Source: Puniceicoccaceae bacterium (GTDB lineage Bacteria > Verrucomicrobiota > Verrucomicrobiia > Opitutales > Coraliomargaritaceae). Taken from it: a stretch of 32,909 nucleotides of DNA. Both the position numbers and the translations under genes were made by a program. The notes beneath the pieces are model-generated. The model saw only the letters and a program-made list of their open reading frames with translations, did not search any database and had not been told where the DNA came from. Shown here one piece after another: positions 22,371-30,320 of this stretch (the stretch's first letter is position 1; each line of letters begins with the position of its first letter). The stretch covers positions 1 to 32,909 of the forward strand of contig JAFMHF010000019.1 in assembly GCA_017854655.1 (NCBI GenBank). Reading direction: 5' to 3'.

Positions 22371-22991
22371 ATGCCTCCTTACTTATTACTTATTCTGACT
22401 CCATTCATCACCGCCGCGATCGGCTGGTTTACGAATTGGGTCGCGATCAAGATGCTGTTCCACCCGCGTGTCCCCGTGCGTATTTTCTGCTGGAAATGGC
22501 AGGGATTGATCCCGCGCCGCCAGCTTCAGCTAGCCTGCGAATCCGCTGAAATCATTGAGCGCGATATTTTGCAGCAGCACATGATCCTCAATGAGATTAA
22601 AAAGATTAATCTTGAGCCTTATTTGGAGAAAACCGCGCACACTCTTGTCTGGGAGCGCATCGGCCCGCAATTGCGTGCGATCCCGCTACTAGGCAGTTTT
22701 GTAAACGACGGCATACTTGCGAGGTTCGAAGTCATCGCCTGTGCTGAGATCAAGAATGAGGCCGGTCCATTGATCGAAAAAGTTGCGACTCAATTCGAGG
22801 CGTCGGTCGACCTCAAACAAATGATCGAAGACAACATCGCAGCCTTCGACCTCGAGCGCCTAGAGGGCATTGTCAATGCAGTCGCCAAGCGTGAATTTCG
22901 CACAATTGAGGGTTTAGGCGCAGTGCTGGGCTTTGTGATTGGCTGCCTGCAGCTCGCATTGTTCTGGGCAACCGGAGCGATTGCATTGTGA
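22371..22991 (+). CDS. DUF445 family membrane protein
   Basis: This 206-residue protein opens with the family hallmark: a hydrophobic segment, then AAIGWFTNWVAIKMLFHPR and IPRRQLQLA. A long helical central region follows, and the protein ends with one C-terminal membrane helix (LGFVIGCLQLALFWATGAI, about 185-203). The layout of two membrane ends with a helical middle is usual for short DUF445 proteins. Function is unknown. The gene stands alone. Confidence 0.85.
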   Translation: MPPYLLLILTPFITAAIGWFTNWVAIKMLFHPRVPVRIFCWKWQGLIPRRQLQLACESAEIIERDILQQHMILNEIKKINLEPYLEKTAHTLVWERIGPQLRAIPLLGSFVNDGILARFEVIACAEIKNEAGPLIEKVATQFEASVDLKQMIEDNIAAFDLERLEGIVNAVAKREFRTIEGLGAVLGFVIGCLQLALFWATGAIAL

Positions 22992-23190
22992 TCGACAGAC
23001 CGCCTGACGCATCAGCGATAAGAGCAGTCGAACTTCCCTCGAGTTGCGCCAACAAAACAGAATGACTAAATAGTAGTTAGTTCAGAATCTAATTCGATGA
23101 ACATTCGCGAAAAAAGGTTGTCCAAGCTTACAACAGCTCACATCGTCTAAATAGAACTTCATCCACCTCACCCCAAACACATAGACTCAA

Positions 23191-23781
23191 ATGAAACGAT
23201 TCATTCTACTGGCACTGTCCCTCTGCATCGCAAATATTACTTTCGCCCAAGATTCTGCGGCACAGGTTGATAACATTAAGTTTAAAAACCTCAGCGACGA
23301 CTGGGTCGAGATGGAGGTTCAGATCAAGGCCAACCGCAACTTATCACCCGATGCCAAAAACGAGCGTTTCGTCGACAACATCAAGGTGCTGGGCTATTTC
23401 GCCTACGTGCGCGACCGCAAAGCCAGAACGTTTGACTTTTATAAAGCCGAAGTCGAAGTCATCTCCATCGAGCAAGGTAAGACAGAAAACGTCTATTTTT
23501 ATATGCCTGGAATCGTCGTCAAGCGCGACCGCCTACCCAAAGAACCGCCCTACTACTTCGTCGCTTTGGAAATCAACGGTCAAGTGCTCCCCATCGATAG
23601 CCGTGCGTACTCAAAAAGCACACTCAACGACGATACCATCCGCAGCATGAAGACCAAAGCAGATGCCGAGAGTGAGCCCAACGACTTCATCCTCAAGCCA
23701 AGCTATAACGCACCACTCGGTCTGATCGGCGCACGACCTTCCAAAATGGCGCCACTCATCAGGCGCGAACCGAAGGAGTAA
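23191..23781 (+). CDS. Exported protein of unknown function (possibly Amuc_1102-like)
   Basis: This 196-residue protein has a good signal peptide (MKRFILLALSLCIANITFA, cleavage near 19-20). The mature part looks beta-rich up to about residue 135, with the blocks WVEMEVQIKANRNL, VLGYFAYVRD and YYFVALEINGQVLPI, then a charged, probably flexible tail. The pattern vaguely recalls the pilus-associated Amuc_1102 family of Verrucomicrobiota, but I cannot confirm this and no pil genes are nearby. The start is the first ATG, with no clear Shine-Dalgarno sequence. Confidence 0.65.
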   Translation: MKRFILLALSLCIANITFAQDSAAQVDNIKFKNLSDDWVEMEVQIKANRNLSPDAKNERFVDNIKVLGYFAYVRDRKARTFDFYKAEVEVISIEQGKTENVYFYMPGIVVKRDRLPKEPPYYFVALEINGQVLPIDSRAYSKSTLNDDTIRSMKTKADAESEPNDFILKPSYNAPLGLIGARPSKMAPLIRREPKE

Positions 23782-23870
23782 TCGGCAGCAACAGACCCTG
23801 CCAAGCAGGCTCTAAATCAGCCCTCACACGACAAGGCGTAGTGCATTTTTCGCATGCGTGCTGCAAGATA

Positions 23871-23937
23871 GGAGCGTGGGCGACTCGCCCAAGTTTACAT
23901 CAACATCGGCTCAACGTGGGCGAGTCGCCCACACTCC
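23871..23937. repeat. REPIN-like inverted repeat, family B copy 1
   Basis: GGAGCGTGGGCGACTCGCCC on the left is matched on the right by the inverted partner TGGGCGAGTCGCCCACACTCC, 20 of 21 positions pairing, around a roughly 25-bp spacer. Each arm also contains its own palindrome (GGGCGA-n-TCGCCC). A second copy lies at 26873-26938. The two-arm layout resembles REPINs. Confidence 0.8.
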
Positions 23938-23950
23938 TTTAACCCATAAA

Positions 23951-24736
23951 TCACTCCACAGTCACGGCTACTTCGTCAGCACTCAGCCCCATATGCTGTT
24001 CGCAGAATTCGAGCATGTCTTCCTGTAGCGGTGCAGTAAATGAGATCGGTCCCTCGGGGAAGTTAAATACATAGCGATAACAATGCAGTGCCTGACGCTT
24101 GATCGGCAAAGCCGCTCCCAAACGATCCGTCCAACCATGCTCGATAAACTCGATATACAAGGTCTCATCGGGTCCGTAAATTTTATCGCCGACCACGCGC
24201 TTTTCTAAAAATTCCGCATGCACACGAATCTGGTGTTTGCGTCCCGTCTCAGGCTCAACGCGGCAGAGCGTATAGCCATTTTTTGAAATGAGCGGAATGA
24301 AGTCAGTCACAGCGGTTTGCGAAGTGCGGTCATAACTCACTTCCGATTTAACAATGACTGGCCCGCCTCTGCGCCGAGCAATCGGTTCATCCACATGGAT
24401 CGGCTGATCAAACTCACCTCCAAGAATCGCCAAATACTCTTTCTTCACGATGCGATTCTGAATCGCCATCTGAAATTTACGGGCCACCGATGGACGTTTG
24501 GCAAAGACGATCAATCCACTCGTTTCGCGATCCAAGCGCGCGACCAAGTGTAGCTTTTCCGCACCAGTATGCTCTCGAACCACTCCCACTAGGCTAGACA
24601 ACGGCCCATTCTTAGAAGGATGGCAAACCAACCAGCCCGGCTTATTGATAATCAGTAGATTCTCATCCTCCTGTAGTATCCATTCCGGAAAAACTGCCAG
24701 ATCGACCAGTGGAGCTTCTTCGCCGTATGGATTCAT
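23951..24736 (-). CDS. RluA-family pseudouridine synthase
   Basis: This 261-residue protein has no N-terminal S4 domain. The catalytic aspartate is D69 in HLVARLDRETSGLIVFAK, preceded by LLIINKPGWLVCHPS. The later family block GRKHQIRVHAEFL and the terminal PLQEDM segment are intact. Such enzymes isomerise uridine in rRNA or tRNA. Lack of S4 suggests an RluA or TruC-like subtype, but the target cannot be read from sequence. Its ATG overlaps the stop of the SDR gene (ATGA), so the two are probably translated together. Confidence 0.92.
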   Translation of the reverse strand: MNPYGEEAPLVDLAVFPEWILQEDENLLIINKPGWLVCHPSKNGPLSSLVGVVREHTGAEKLHLVARLDRETSGLIVFAKRPSVARKFQMAIQNRIVKKEYLAILGGEFDQPIHVDEPIARRRGGPVIVKSEVSYDRTSQTAVTDFIPLISKNGYTLCRVEPETGRKHQIRVHAEFLEKRVVGDKIYGPDETLYIEFIEHGWTDRLGAALPIKRQALHCYRYVFNFPEGPISFTAPLQEDMLEFCEQHMGLSADEVAVTVE

Positions 24737-25566
24737 TTCGAATCTCCTTTGTGTGCTTCTAAACGCATCTTGCGCAATATGGCAGCGCCGACTCGAGTCA
24801 CAACGATGATCGGAAATTTACTTCCAAAGAATGCGATTAATTTATTCTTCCAACCAGTCACCAGCAGCGACTTCCCTGCCGCTAGCGCCTGCAGTGTCAA
24901 ATCCGCCACTTGCTCAGATGTCATATCAGGAGTCAAACTTGTCCCTTGCTGCATCGGCGGAGTCTCAAAACCTGCAGATTTAAAGAAATTCGAGCGTGTC
25001 GGCCCAGGACACACCGCCAACGTCCGCACCTTTGTGCCTCGCAAATCCTCGCCCAATGCCAGCGTCCAATTCAACACAAACGCCTTGGTCGCGCCATAGG
25101 TCGCCAAATATGCGGTCGGCTGAAAGCCGGCCGTCGAGGCCACATTCACCACGCAACCACCGCGTTCCAGCATCTGCGGCAGCAACTGGGAAGTAAGATC
25201 CACCACCGCTCGAACATTCAGATCAATCATCTGCAACTGCTTCGCTCGATCCAAATCCTGCTGGCGACCGTAATCCCCAAAGCCACTATTATTAATCAGC
25301 AAGACCTCGCCCGCCTCCGCCTCCGCGATAATTATCTTTAATTGCGCAGCAGCAGCAGCGACTGCCTTTGAATCGCTTAAGTCCGTTGCAATATGAATGC
25401 CGTGTTGATCAAAAAAATCGCCCGGTTTTGAACGAGAAAGGTTGCATACCGTAGATGTCGGGGCTAAGTTTTTAATTGCTTTGATAATTGAGCAGCCAAT
25501 CCCCGACGAACCACCAGTAACAATGATTACGGACGTGTGTTTCAGATATTCAGTAGGTGTTGGCAT
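24733..25566 (-). CDS. Short-chain dehydrogenase/reductase (SDR)
   Basis: I use the ATG at 25566 (277 residues); the ORF track start is an upstream GTG adding eight residues. A classical SDR: the cofactor loop VTGGSSGIG, the NNSG motif (usually NNAG), and the catalytic Ser-Tyr-Lys in NVASTAG and YGATKAF. The stretch VCPGPTRSNFF matches the usual post-active-site loop. The C-terminal extension FPIIVVTRVGAAILRKMR recalls membrane-associated SDRs of the DltE/YqjQ kind. Cofactor and substrate are unknown. It is translationally coupled to the pseudouridine synthase gene and divergent from hpf. Confidence 0.9.
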   Translation of the reverse strand: MPTPTEYLKHTSVIIVTGGSSGIGCSIIKAIKNLAPTSTVCNLSRSKPGDFFDQHGIHIATDLSDSKAVAAAAAQLKIIIAEAEAGEVLLINNSGFGDYGRQQDLDRAKQLQMIDLNVRAVVDLTSQLLPQMLERGGCVVNVASTAGFQPTAYLATYGATKAFVLNWTLALGEDLRGTKVRTLAVCPGPTRSNFFKSAGFETPPMQQGTSLTPDMTSEQVADLTLQALAAGKSLLVTGWKNKLIAFFGSKFPIIVVTRVGAAILRKMRLEAHKGDSK

Positions 25567-25707
25567 ATTCAGGTTAATAGATGCCAACACGCTTGATCGT
25601 AGCGATCAAAATAGTGTTGGCTCTTTTTTTGCTCAGACTTGTCAAAGTGGCGGGGACAATCGTCTTCGTTAACTATGAACCCACAATAGAAAAGGAATAA
25701 ATAATAT

Positions 25708-26073
25708 ATGAAGCAACATGATGTCATCATCTCCGGGCTAAATATGGATCTCACCGATGCGATTCGAAATGTGGTCGAAGCAAAAATAGAAAAACTCTTC
25801 GAGCACGAAGATCATATTGTCCGCATGCGCGTAGAACTTGAATACGACGCCCATAAACGCACACACCAGAACGAATTTATCGCCAAAGGGCACCTCGAAG
25901 TGCGGGGCAACGATCATAATGCCCATGCCGAGACGGACGATCTGTATAAGTCAATCGACGAGATGGTCAACAAGCTCGACCGAATGCTCCGACGCCGCTC
26001 TCGCCTTCAGAAGGTCAAACGCAAGAATACACACCTCATCGATATTCCTTCCGAAATACCCAAGGCAGTCTAG
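25708..26073 (+). CDS. hpf: Ribosome hibernation promoting factor (HPF/YfiA)
   Basis: This 121-residue protein has the beta-alpha-beta-beta-beta-alpha fold pattern of the family: ISGLNMDLTDAIRNVVEAKIEKL, RMRVELEYDA, and HAETDDLYKSIDEMVNKLDRMLRR. It binds the 30S decoding region and silences ribosomes in stationary phase. It lacks the extra C-terminal dimerisation domain of long HPF but has a short 20-residue tail. AAGGA lies about 11 bases before the ATG, one of the better ribosome sites in this window. A strong terminator follows. Confidence 0.94.
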   Translation: MKQHDVIISGLNMDLTDAIRNVVEAKIEKLFEHEDHIVRMRVELEYDAHKRTHQNEFIAKGHLEVRGNDHNAHAETDDLYKSIDEMVNKLDRMLRRRSRLQKVKRKNTHLIDIPSEIPKAV

Positions 26074-26097
26074 CGCGACAACTTGCGGATTGATACC

Positions 26098-26135
26098 AGC
26101 CCGACTCTCTACCGAGAGTCGGGCTTGCTTTTTTT
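26098..26135 (+). terminator. Rho-independent terminator of hpf
   Basis: AGCCCGACTCTC pairs perfectly with GAGAGTCGGGCT around a 4-nt loop, followed by TGCTTTTTTT. It starts about 25 bp after the hpf stop. Confidence 0.93.
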
Positions 26136-26159
26136 ACGAACTTCACAAAGGTGCAGCCT

Positions 26160-26525
26160 ATGCCTGCTTACATCTACCAAATCCTTCACGTCACTGGAAT
26201 CATCATGCTCTTCATGGGCTACGGAGCCCTACTCGCTCGCAGCCTCGCTAACAGCGACAACGCAGCCGTTCGTAAACTCGGCTCAATTACCAGTGGCATC
26301 GGCCTGCTGCTTATCCTGATCGCGGGGTTTGCGATGATCTCCAAGCTCGGTCACAGCTTTACAGCACCTTGGCTGATCGCAAAGATGGTCATCTGGCTCG
26401 CATTAGGAGGCGTCATCGTCCTCATCAATCGCAAACCTGCACTCGCTAAACCTCTCTGGTGGAGCATCCTAGGACTCGGCATTTTAGCCGCTGTGATGGT
26501 GTATTACATGCGCTTCCAAGGATAG
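26160..26525 (+). CDS. Small four-helix membrane protein, unknown function
   Basis: I start at ATG 26160 (MPAYIYQILHVTG, 121 residues); the ORF track begins at a GTG three codons earlier, but AAGG at 26148-26151 is better spaced for the ATG. Four hydrophobic segments lie near residues 5-22, 42-60, 70-88 and 97-115. YQILHVTG near the start and the overall layout recall small SirB/CopD-like bundle proteins, but I cannot assign a family. It follows the hpf terminator, so it has its own promoter or relies on readthrough. Confidence 0.75.
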   Translation: MPAYIYQILHVTGIIMLFMGYGALLARSLANSDNAAVRKLGSITSGIGLLLILIAGFAMISKLGHSFTAPWLIAKMVIWLALGGVIVLINRKPALAKPLWWSILGLGILAAVMVYYMRFQG

Positions 26526-26614
26526 CGCGAAGCTAGTTCAAAAAAAGTTAATCTTTTGCAAAGTTCTGCTTGATCTCATCCACCCACTTTGTCTTTATCC
26601 CGGCTTCCCAATAA

Positions 26615-26691
<77 letters not shown>

Positions 26692-26696
26692 TTTAG

Positions 26697-26730
26697 AAAT
26701 CCCTAAAGCATAAAGCCTTAGGGATTTTTT
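26697..26730 (+). terminator. Rho-independent terminator of tRNA-Arg
   Basis: AAATCCCTAA pairs with TTAGGGATTT and is followed by more T, five bases after the CCA end. Confidence 0.9.
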
Positions 26731-27337
26731 GTGGCCATCTGGCATGAAAGGTTTAGCTGGGCAGAGGCGCTCGTCTCGAACGCCATGGCAGTGTTGCTTG
26801 CTCTGTCCGCATCAAAGTTTGGAGAACAGCCAAGCCACTAGCGCGTCTCACGTGAGATGGGACATTTAAAAAGGAGCGAGGGCGACTCGCCCTTGTTGTT
26901 GGATGTGTGACTAAACGTGGGCGAGTCGCCCACACTCCTTTCACCATTCAGCACAACGCTTGCTTTAACTAGCGGATCGACCAGCAACCCTCAGCCCTCA
27001 CTGATCATTCTCTTGGGCGACGGGATGAAAAACGAACCGTCACCGAAAAGAATTGCCGAGAAAAGATCATCACTTTCGAAGGGCCCAGCGTACGGGCTCT
27101 GGCATAACAATAAACTCAAGCAGCACAGCCACAAATGGCTGCGGCGGCCAAGGCGAAAAAAGCAGTCATCGCCTTAAATAAAAACAACCAACTTAGGCGG
27201 CCTATGTGAATTCAGTATTACCAAAAATACTACGACAGGCCGCGGCAGTACTGAGTCCTCCTGCTCCGTCTTGTTAGCAATCAGATCAACCATCCGCTGG
27301 AAATCTAATGATACCTAAAATAGCGACGGAATAACCC
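26731..27337. other. Repeat-rich intergenic gap
   Basis: About 600 bp without a credible gene. It contains a 12-bp palindrome TCTCACGTGAGA (26846-26857), REPIN-like copy 2 (26873-26938) and a two-unit remnant of the CT heptad (26990-27003). A roughly 200-bp stretch (27000-27210) has short open frames with protein-like composition (for example KAKKAVIALNKNNQ), but none is intact. The ORF-track entries here cross the repeats and are unlikely to be genes. Confidence 0.6.
26873..26938. repeat. REPIN-like inverted repeat, family B copy 2
   Basis: The left arm GGAGCGAGGGCGACTCGCCC and the right arm ACGTGGGCGAGTCGCCCACA...CTCC repeat the structure of copy 1 at 23871-23937. The right arm is identical between the copies over 24 bp. 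The spacer differs in sequence but not in length. In both copies the right arm is followed by TTT. Confidence 0.8.
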
Positions 27338-27586
27338 CTAAACCAAAAGCAACGCCTCCTTCTGCGCTCGGCTGAGCCGCTTAATTCGCCACTCCTCTTT
27401 CAACGCCTCCGAGCGTGTTCCGACCTCGCGCGTATGCACTAATTTCAACGGTGCACGGCCACGCACATATTTCGCCGCCTTCGGCCCTTGCGCTTGATGC
27501 TCCCCTAGGCGTCGCGCCACATCCGTCGCCACACCCGTGTAGAGCGTGCCGTCACCGCAACGTAAAATATAGAGACTCCATGCCAT
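27338..27586 (-). CDS. GIY-YIG domain protein (YhbQ/UPF0213-like)
   Basis: This 82-residue protein is a stand-alone GIY-YIG domain: LYILRCGDGTLYTGVATDVARRLGEHQ, then KYVRGRAPLKLVH and a C-terminal EEWRIKRLSRAQKEALL. Single-domain members are small putative nucleases, often annotated as UPF0213; their role in the cell is poorly defined. The gene lies 6 bp after the phosphatase stop on the same strand and is probably co-transcribed with it. Confidence 0.9.
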   Translation of the reverse strand: MAWSLYILRCGDGTLYTGVATDVARRLGEHQAQGPKAAKYVRGRAPLKLVHTREVGTRSEALKEEWRIKRLSRAQKEALLLV

Positions 27587-27592
27587 TCAAGC

Positions 27593-29428
27593 TCAGTCCT
27601 TCAACAAAGTATAGGAGTCCAGTATTTCCCCCTGACTACCCAGAGTCGTGACATGCAGAGCGCGCCCCTCGATATCGACCACCACAGAGGCGAGCACCGA
27701 AAGATTCTCGACCATGAAAGGAAGATGATCCGCTCGAAATGAACCTTTCTTACCCGAACTACCAGCAACCGTGTGGATCGTGCCACGCTTCTGATGCGCT
27801 CCTTGACGATAGCTGCCGTCACCTGCTGGGCGACCATCGCCTGCATCCACAGCATGAGCCACAGGATCATACGTATCACTGGTGCCATAATGGCCATGCA
27901 TCAGAATGGAACGCTCATAGGTATGACTATGACCGCCGAAGGTCAAATCAACACCATGCGCCTCAAGCAGGGGCAGGAAATTCTCGCGCATATCAAAATG
28001 CGGCTTTTCCTTATCAGAATTATGCGTGCCATGCGTATAGGGCGGGTGATGCCAGTAGGCGATCACCCAGTCGTAATCCTCATCACTCACCTGTGCCAGA
28101 TCAGCCTTGAGCCAATCATGCATCGGGCCCCCTTGGCTACGGTCACTCACTTGCGAGTCCAAGCAAATGAAGTGCGTCCGCCCGTAATCAAAACTGTAGT
28201 AGAGCTCGCTACCCGAAGGCGCACCGCCCGCCTCGCCCTGACTGGGCATATCAAAAATCGCGAGATAAGGGTCTGCCTGATTCTTCGTCAAAGGATTATC
28301 ATCTTGATTCGCCCAATACGTCTCATGATTACCCACCGCTGGCCACAGACAGGTCGAATGCAGTAATGGATTATAAATATTAAACACTGCATTTTGAAAC
28401 TGCTGATCCGTGCCATGACCATACGCGTTATCTCCGAGCATCAACCAAACATCCGTCTGCCGATCTGCGGTGAAATCGCGATACGCATTATAGACCGCAC
28501 GCGCATTATCATTCCCAGTGCCCGAATCACCGATAATCCAAATACGAGTCGATACCGCTTCATGCGCCGGAGGTAATGTCCGGAATTCATAAGTAGCATC
28601 TGTGCCAGCAATCTTATAATGGTAAGCGCCTTTTACCTGCAACCCACTTAAACGCACACTGTGCTCGGTCGTCGGCACGGGTTCTTGCATGAAAAAACGT
28701 TCCTCACTGCCTGGCATCCAGTAATCGACACGACCACATGTGGGATGATTGGTGCGCCAACGCACAGTGATCTCCTGCTGGGTGGTATTTTGCAGATAAG
28801 GCCCGCGCACAATACTATGCGTCGCGGCTGGCTGCGCCATGGGCTTCGAATCAAGTGCCTTCGAAACCGCCACGCTCGTATCGCCCGCCAGTAAATTCGC
28901 ATCCCACACGATGTCTGAACTATTTCGCCCCGCATTCACCAGCCTGATCGCCAATGTATTCACACCGTTACGCAGCGCAGTCGCCGGCAACTCAAAGGTC
29001 TCAAACTCCTTGGCCTCATGAGATCGCACCGCATTGCCCTCTAATGGGTGCGTGCGCGTCAACTCTGTTCCATTCAAATACACCACAAATGCATCGTCGT
29101 AACGAGCACGCAGAATCAAACTAGGAATCACAGTGCGATCTTTCACCGTAAATTGATGCCGCAAATAATAGTCGATCCTTCCCTTCTCTAGGTGGGGCTT
29201 ATTTAGATAGCGCTCTCCATAGCCCAACGGCGACTGTGCTGTCCCCCAGATTTCATCATTAAAGTCAGGCGTCTCCCACCCGGCGTCTGCCTCGCCATCG
29301 TCATCATACTTCCAATCACTATTGGGAGCAATCAGGCCAGTGGGCTGACGGCTTTCGTGCGCATAAGAACTGCAAAAAAAGCCACTCAAAGCGGCAACAA
29401 TAGTTATGGTTTTTAGATACTGCTTCAT
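27593..29428 (-). CDS. Exported purple-acid-phosphatase-like metallophosphoesterase
   Basis: I start at the internal ATG 29428 (MKQYLKTITIVAALSGFFCSS, a signal peptide), giving 611 residues. The ORF track start adds 30 unlikely residues. Residues 30-185 look like a jelly-roll carbohydrate-binding-type domain (DDAFVVYLNGTEL). Residues 205-285 are the Ig/FN3-like PAP N-terminal domain (RGPYLQNTTQQEITVRWRT). The dinuclear metal domain runs from 295 with D301 in GDSGTG, GDNAYGHG (D333), GNHE (N367), HHPP (460-463) and GGHSHTYER (H500, H502). It should hydrolyse phosphate esters outside the cytoplasm. Confidence 0.88.
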   Translation of the reverse strand: MKQYLKTITIVAALSGFFCSSYAHESRQPTGLIAPNSDWKYDDDGEADAGWETPDFNDEIWGTAQSPLGYGERYLNKPHLEKGRIDYYLRHQFTVKDRTVIPSLILRARYDDAFVVYLNGTELTRTHPLEGNAVRSHEAKEFETFELPATALRNGVNTLAIRLVNAGRNSSDIVWDANLLAGDTSVAVSKALDSKPMAQPAATHSIVRGPYLQNTTQQEITVRWRTNHPTCGRVDYWMPGSEERFFMQEPVPTTEHSVRLSGLQVKGAYHYKIAGTDATYEFRTLPPAHEAVSTRIWIIGDSGTGNDNARAVYNAYRDFTADRQTDVWLMLGDNAYGHGTDQQFQNAVFNIYNPLLHSTCLWPAVGNHETYWANQDDNPLTKNQADPYLAIFDMPSQGEAGGAPSGSELYYSFDYGRTHFICLDSQVSDRSQGGPMHDWLKADLAQVSDEDYDWVIAYWHHPPYTHGTHNSDKEKPHFDMRENFLPLLEAHGVDLTFGGHSHTYERSILMHGHYGTSDTYDPVAHAVDAGDGRPAGDGSYRQGAHQKRGTIHTVAGSSGKKGSFRADHLPFMVENLSVLASVVVDIEGRALHVTTLGSQGEILDSYTLLKD

Positions 29429-29559
29429 AAAATTAAATATATACAAAAACCCAATGGTATCGGGACCAACAGGGCTTGGCAAATCCATTCCCGAGCAAGC
29501 AGTGAAACAGCCCCTCATCAGCTTTCCCGACTAAAAGGCTACGCCTCACGCGATTCTTG

Positions 29560-29594
29560 CTCAGTCCTTAAGTCTCAGCTCTCAAGTCTCTTCT
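29560..29594 (+). repeat. CT-rich heptad array 1 (5 units), overlapping the ychJ end
   Basis: Five consecutive 7-mers: CTCAGTC, CTTAAGT, CTCAGCT, CTCAAGT, CTCTTCT. The last 13 bases lie inside the ychJ coding end and include its stop codon. The same heptads form the longer array 2. Confidence 0.8.
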
Positions 29595-29992
29595 ATCACG
29601 CCATCCACATAATACCAGTTGCCAGCGCTGCGACGAAAGCGCGACCGCTCGTGGTGGATCGCCTGCTCACCATCCTGTATATAACTCGCCTTAAATTCGA
29701 CCTTGCCGGTTTTGTCCTCCGCGCCGCCCTGCGAGGCGCTCATCACTTCCAAGCCGATCCACTGAATCGAGTCGGCAGTGGATTTATAATTCACCCACAA
29801 GTCCGTGGTCCGCACTGCAGCCAAAGTTGTACCCACTAAGTAATCGATCTGACCACGCACATAAGCGCAGTAGCGTGAACGCATTAAAGCCTCCGCCGTC
29901 GCAGCCTTCTCGCTACCAGCGTGAAACGGCTCACAACAATCGGCATAGTTCGCACCACTCCCACAGGCACACAACGTCTTCGTATCAGTCAT
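29582..29992 (-). CDS. ychJ: YchJ family protein (SEC-C motif, NTF2-like domain)
   Basis: I start at ATG 29992 (MTDTKTLCACGSG), giving 136 residues; the ORF track adds 19 atypical residues. The N-terminal SEC-C motif CACGSGANYADCCEPFH binds zinc. AEALMRSRYCAYVRG, which follows, is the YchJ signature, and the rest fits an NTF2-like domain (VEFKASYI, HERSRFRR, WYYVDGVI). A biochemical role is not established. Its last codons and stop are formed by a CT heptad repeat, so the C terminus may have been altered by repeat insertion. Confidence 0.9.
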   Translation of the reverse strand: MTDTKTLCACGSGANYADCCEPFHAGSEKAATAEALMRSRYCAYVRGQIDYLVGTTLAAVRTTDLWVNYKSTADSIQWIGLEVMSASQGGAEDKTGKVEFKASYIQDGEQAIHHERSRFRRSAGNWYYVDGVIEET

Positions 29993-30199
29993 GCACCGAA
30001 CCTTACCCAACCGAACCGAGATTGAAACCACTTTCGAGCGCGGCATCAATCAACTAAAAGGCGAAGCCAATCTGCACAAAGATCAACCGTAGCGCCAGTA
30101 CTCGTCGCAGGCCGAACCAATGCCATAACTCAGCCCCTATTTATTATAGCAGCGTCGCTACAACCCACACTTGCACTCCACCGCTTAACCCAAATGCTC
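29993..30199. other. Intergenic stretch upstream of ychJ
   Basis: About 200 bp between the ychJ start and the heptad array. No gene or strong structure is visible. It should contain the ychJ promoter (minus) and possibly that of the helicase (plus). Confidence 0.5.
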
Positions 30200-30317
30200 C
30201 TCAGCTCTCCTCCCTCAGTTACGAGTCTCAGCCCTCAAGTCTCAGCCCTCAAGTCTAAGCCATCAGCTCTCAAGTCTCCTCCCTCAGCTCTCAAGTCTCA
30301 GCCCTCCGCCCTCTTCT
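30200..30317 (+). repeat. CT-rich heptad array 2 (17 units), abutting the helicase start
   Basis: Read in steps of seven from 30200, units follow the consensus CTCA(A/G)(G/C)(T/C), for example CTCAGCC, CTCAAGT, CTCAGCT and CTCCTCC, with one 6-bp unit at 30221. CTCAAGT occurs four times and CTCAGCC three times. The array ends with CTCTTCT, as array 1 does, three bases before the helicase ATG. Confidence 0.9.
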
Positions 30318-30320
30318 CAA

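Noticed and set aside
26753-26947. 64-residue minus-strand ORF
   Set aside because: It runs straight through the REPIN-like repeat and the palindrome, so its sequence is dictated by repeats.
26917-27177. 86-residue plus-strand ORF and a nearby 24-residue Ala/Lys-rich frame
   Set aside because: It starts inside the REPIN arm; the protein-like pieces lie in different frames and match nothing I know. At most decayed sequence.
27773-28366. 197-residue plus-strand ORF over the phosphatase gene
   Set aside because: Antisense to a gene with all metal-site motifs; composition rich in Ile, Arg and Met as expected for a shadow frame.
29429-29518. ORF-track N-terminal extension of the phosphatase
   Set aside because: It places 30 non-signal-like residues before a clear signal peptide beginning MKQYLKTITI.
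30200-30317. CRISPR array
   Set aside because: Units are 7 bp without spacers; this is a simple tandem repeat.
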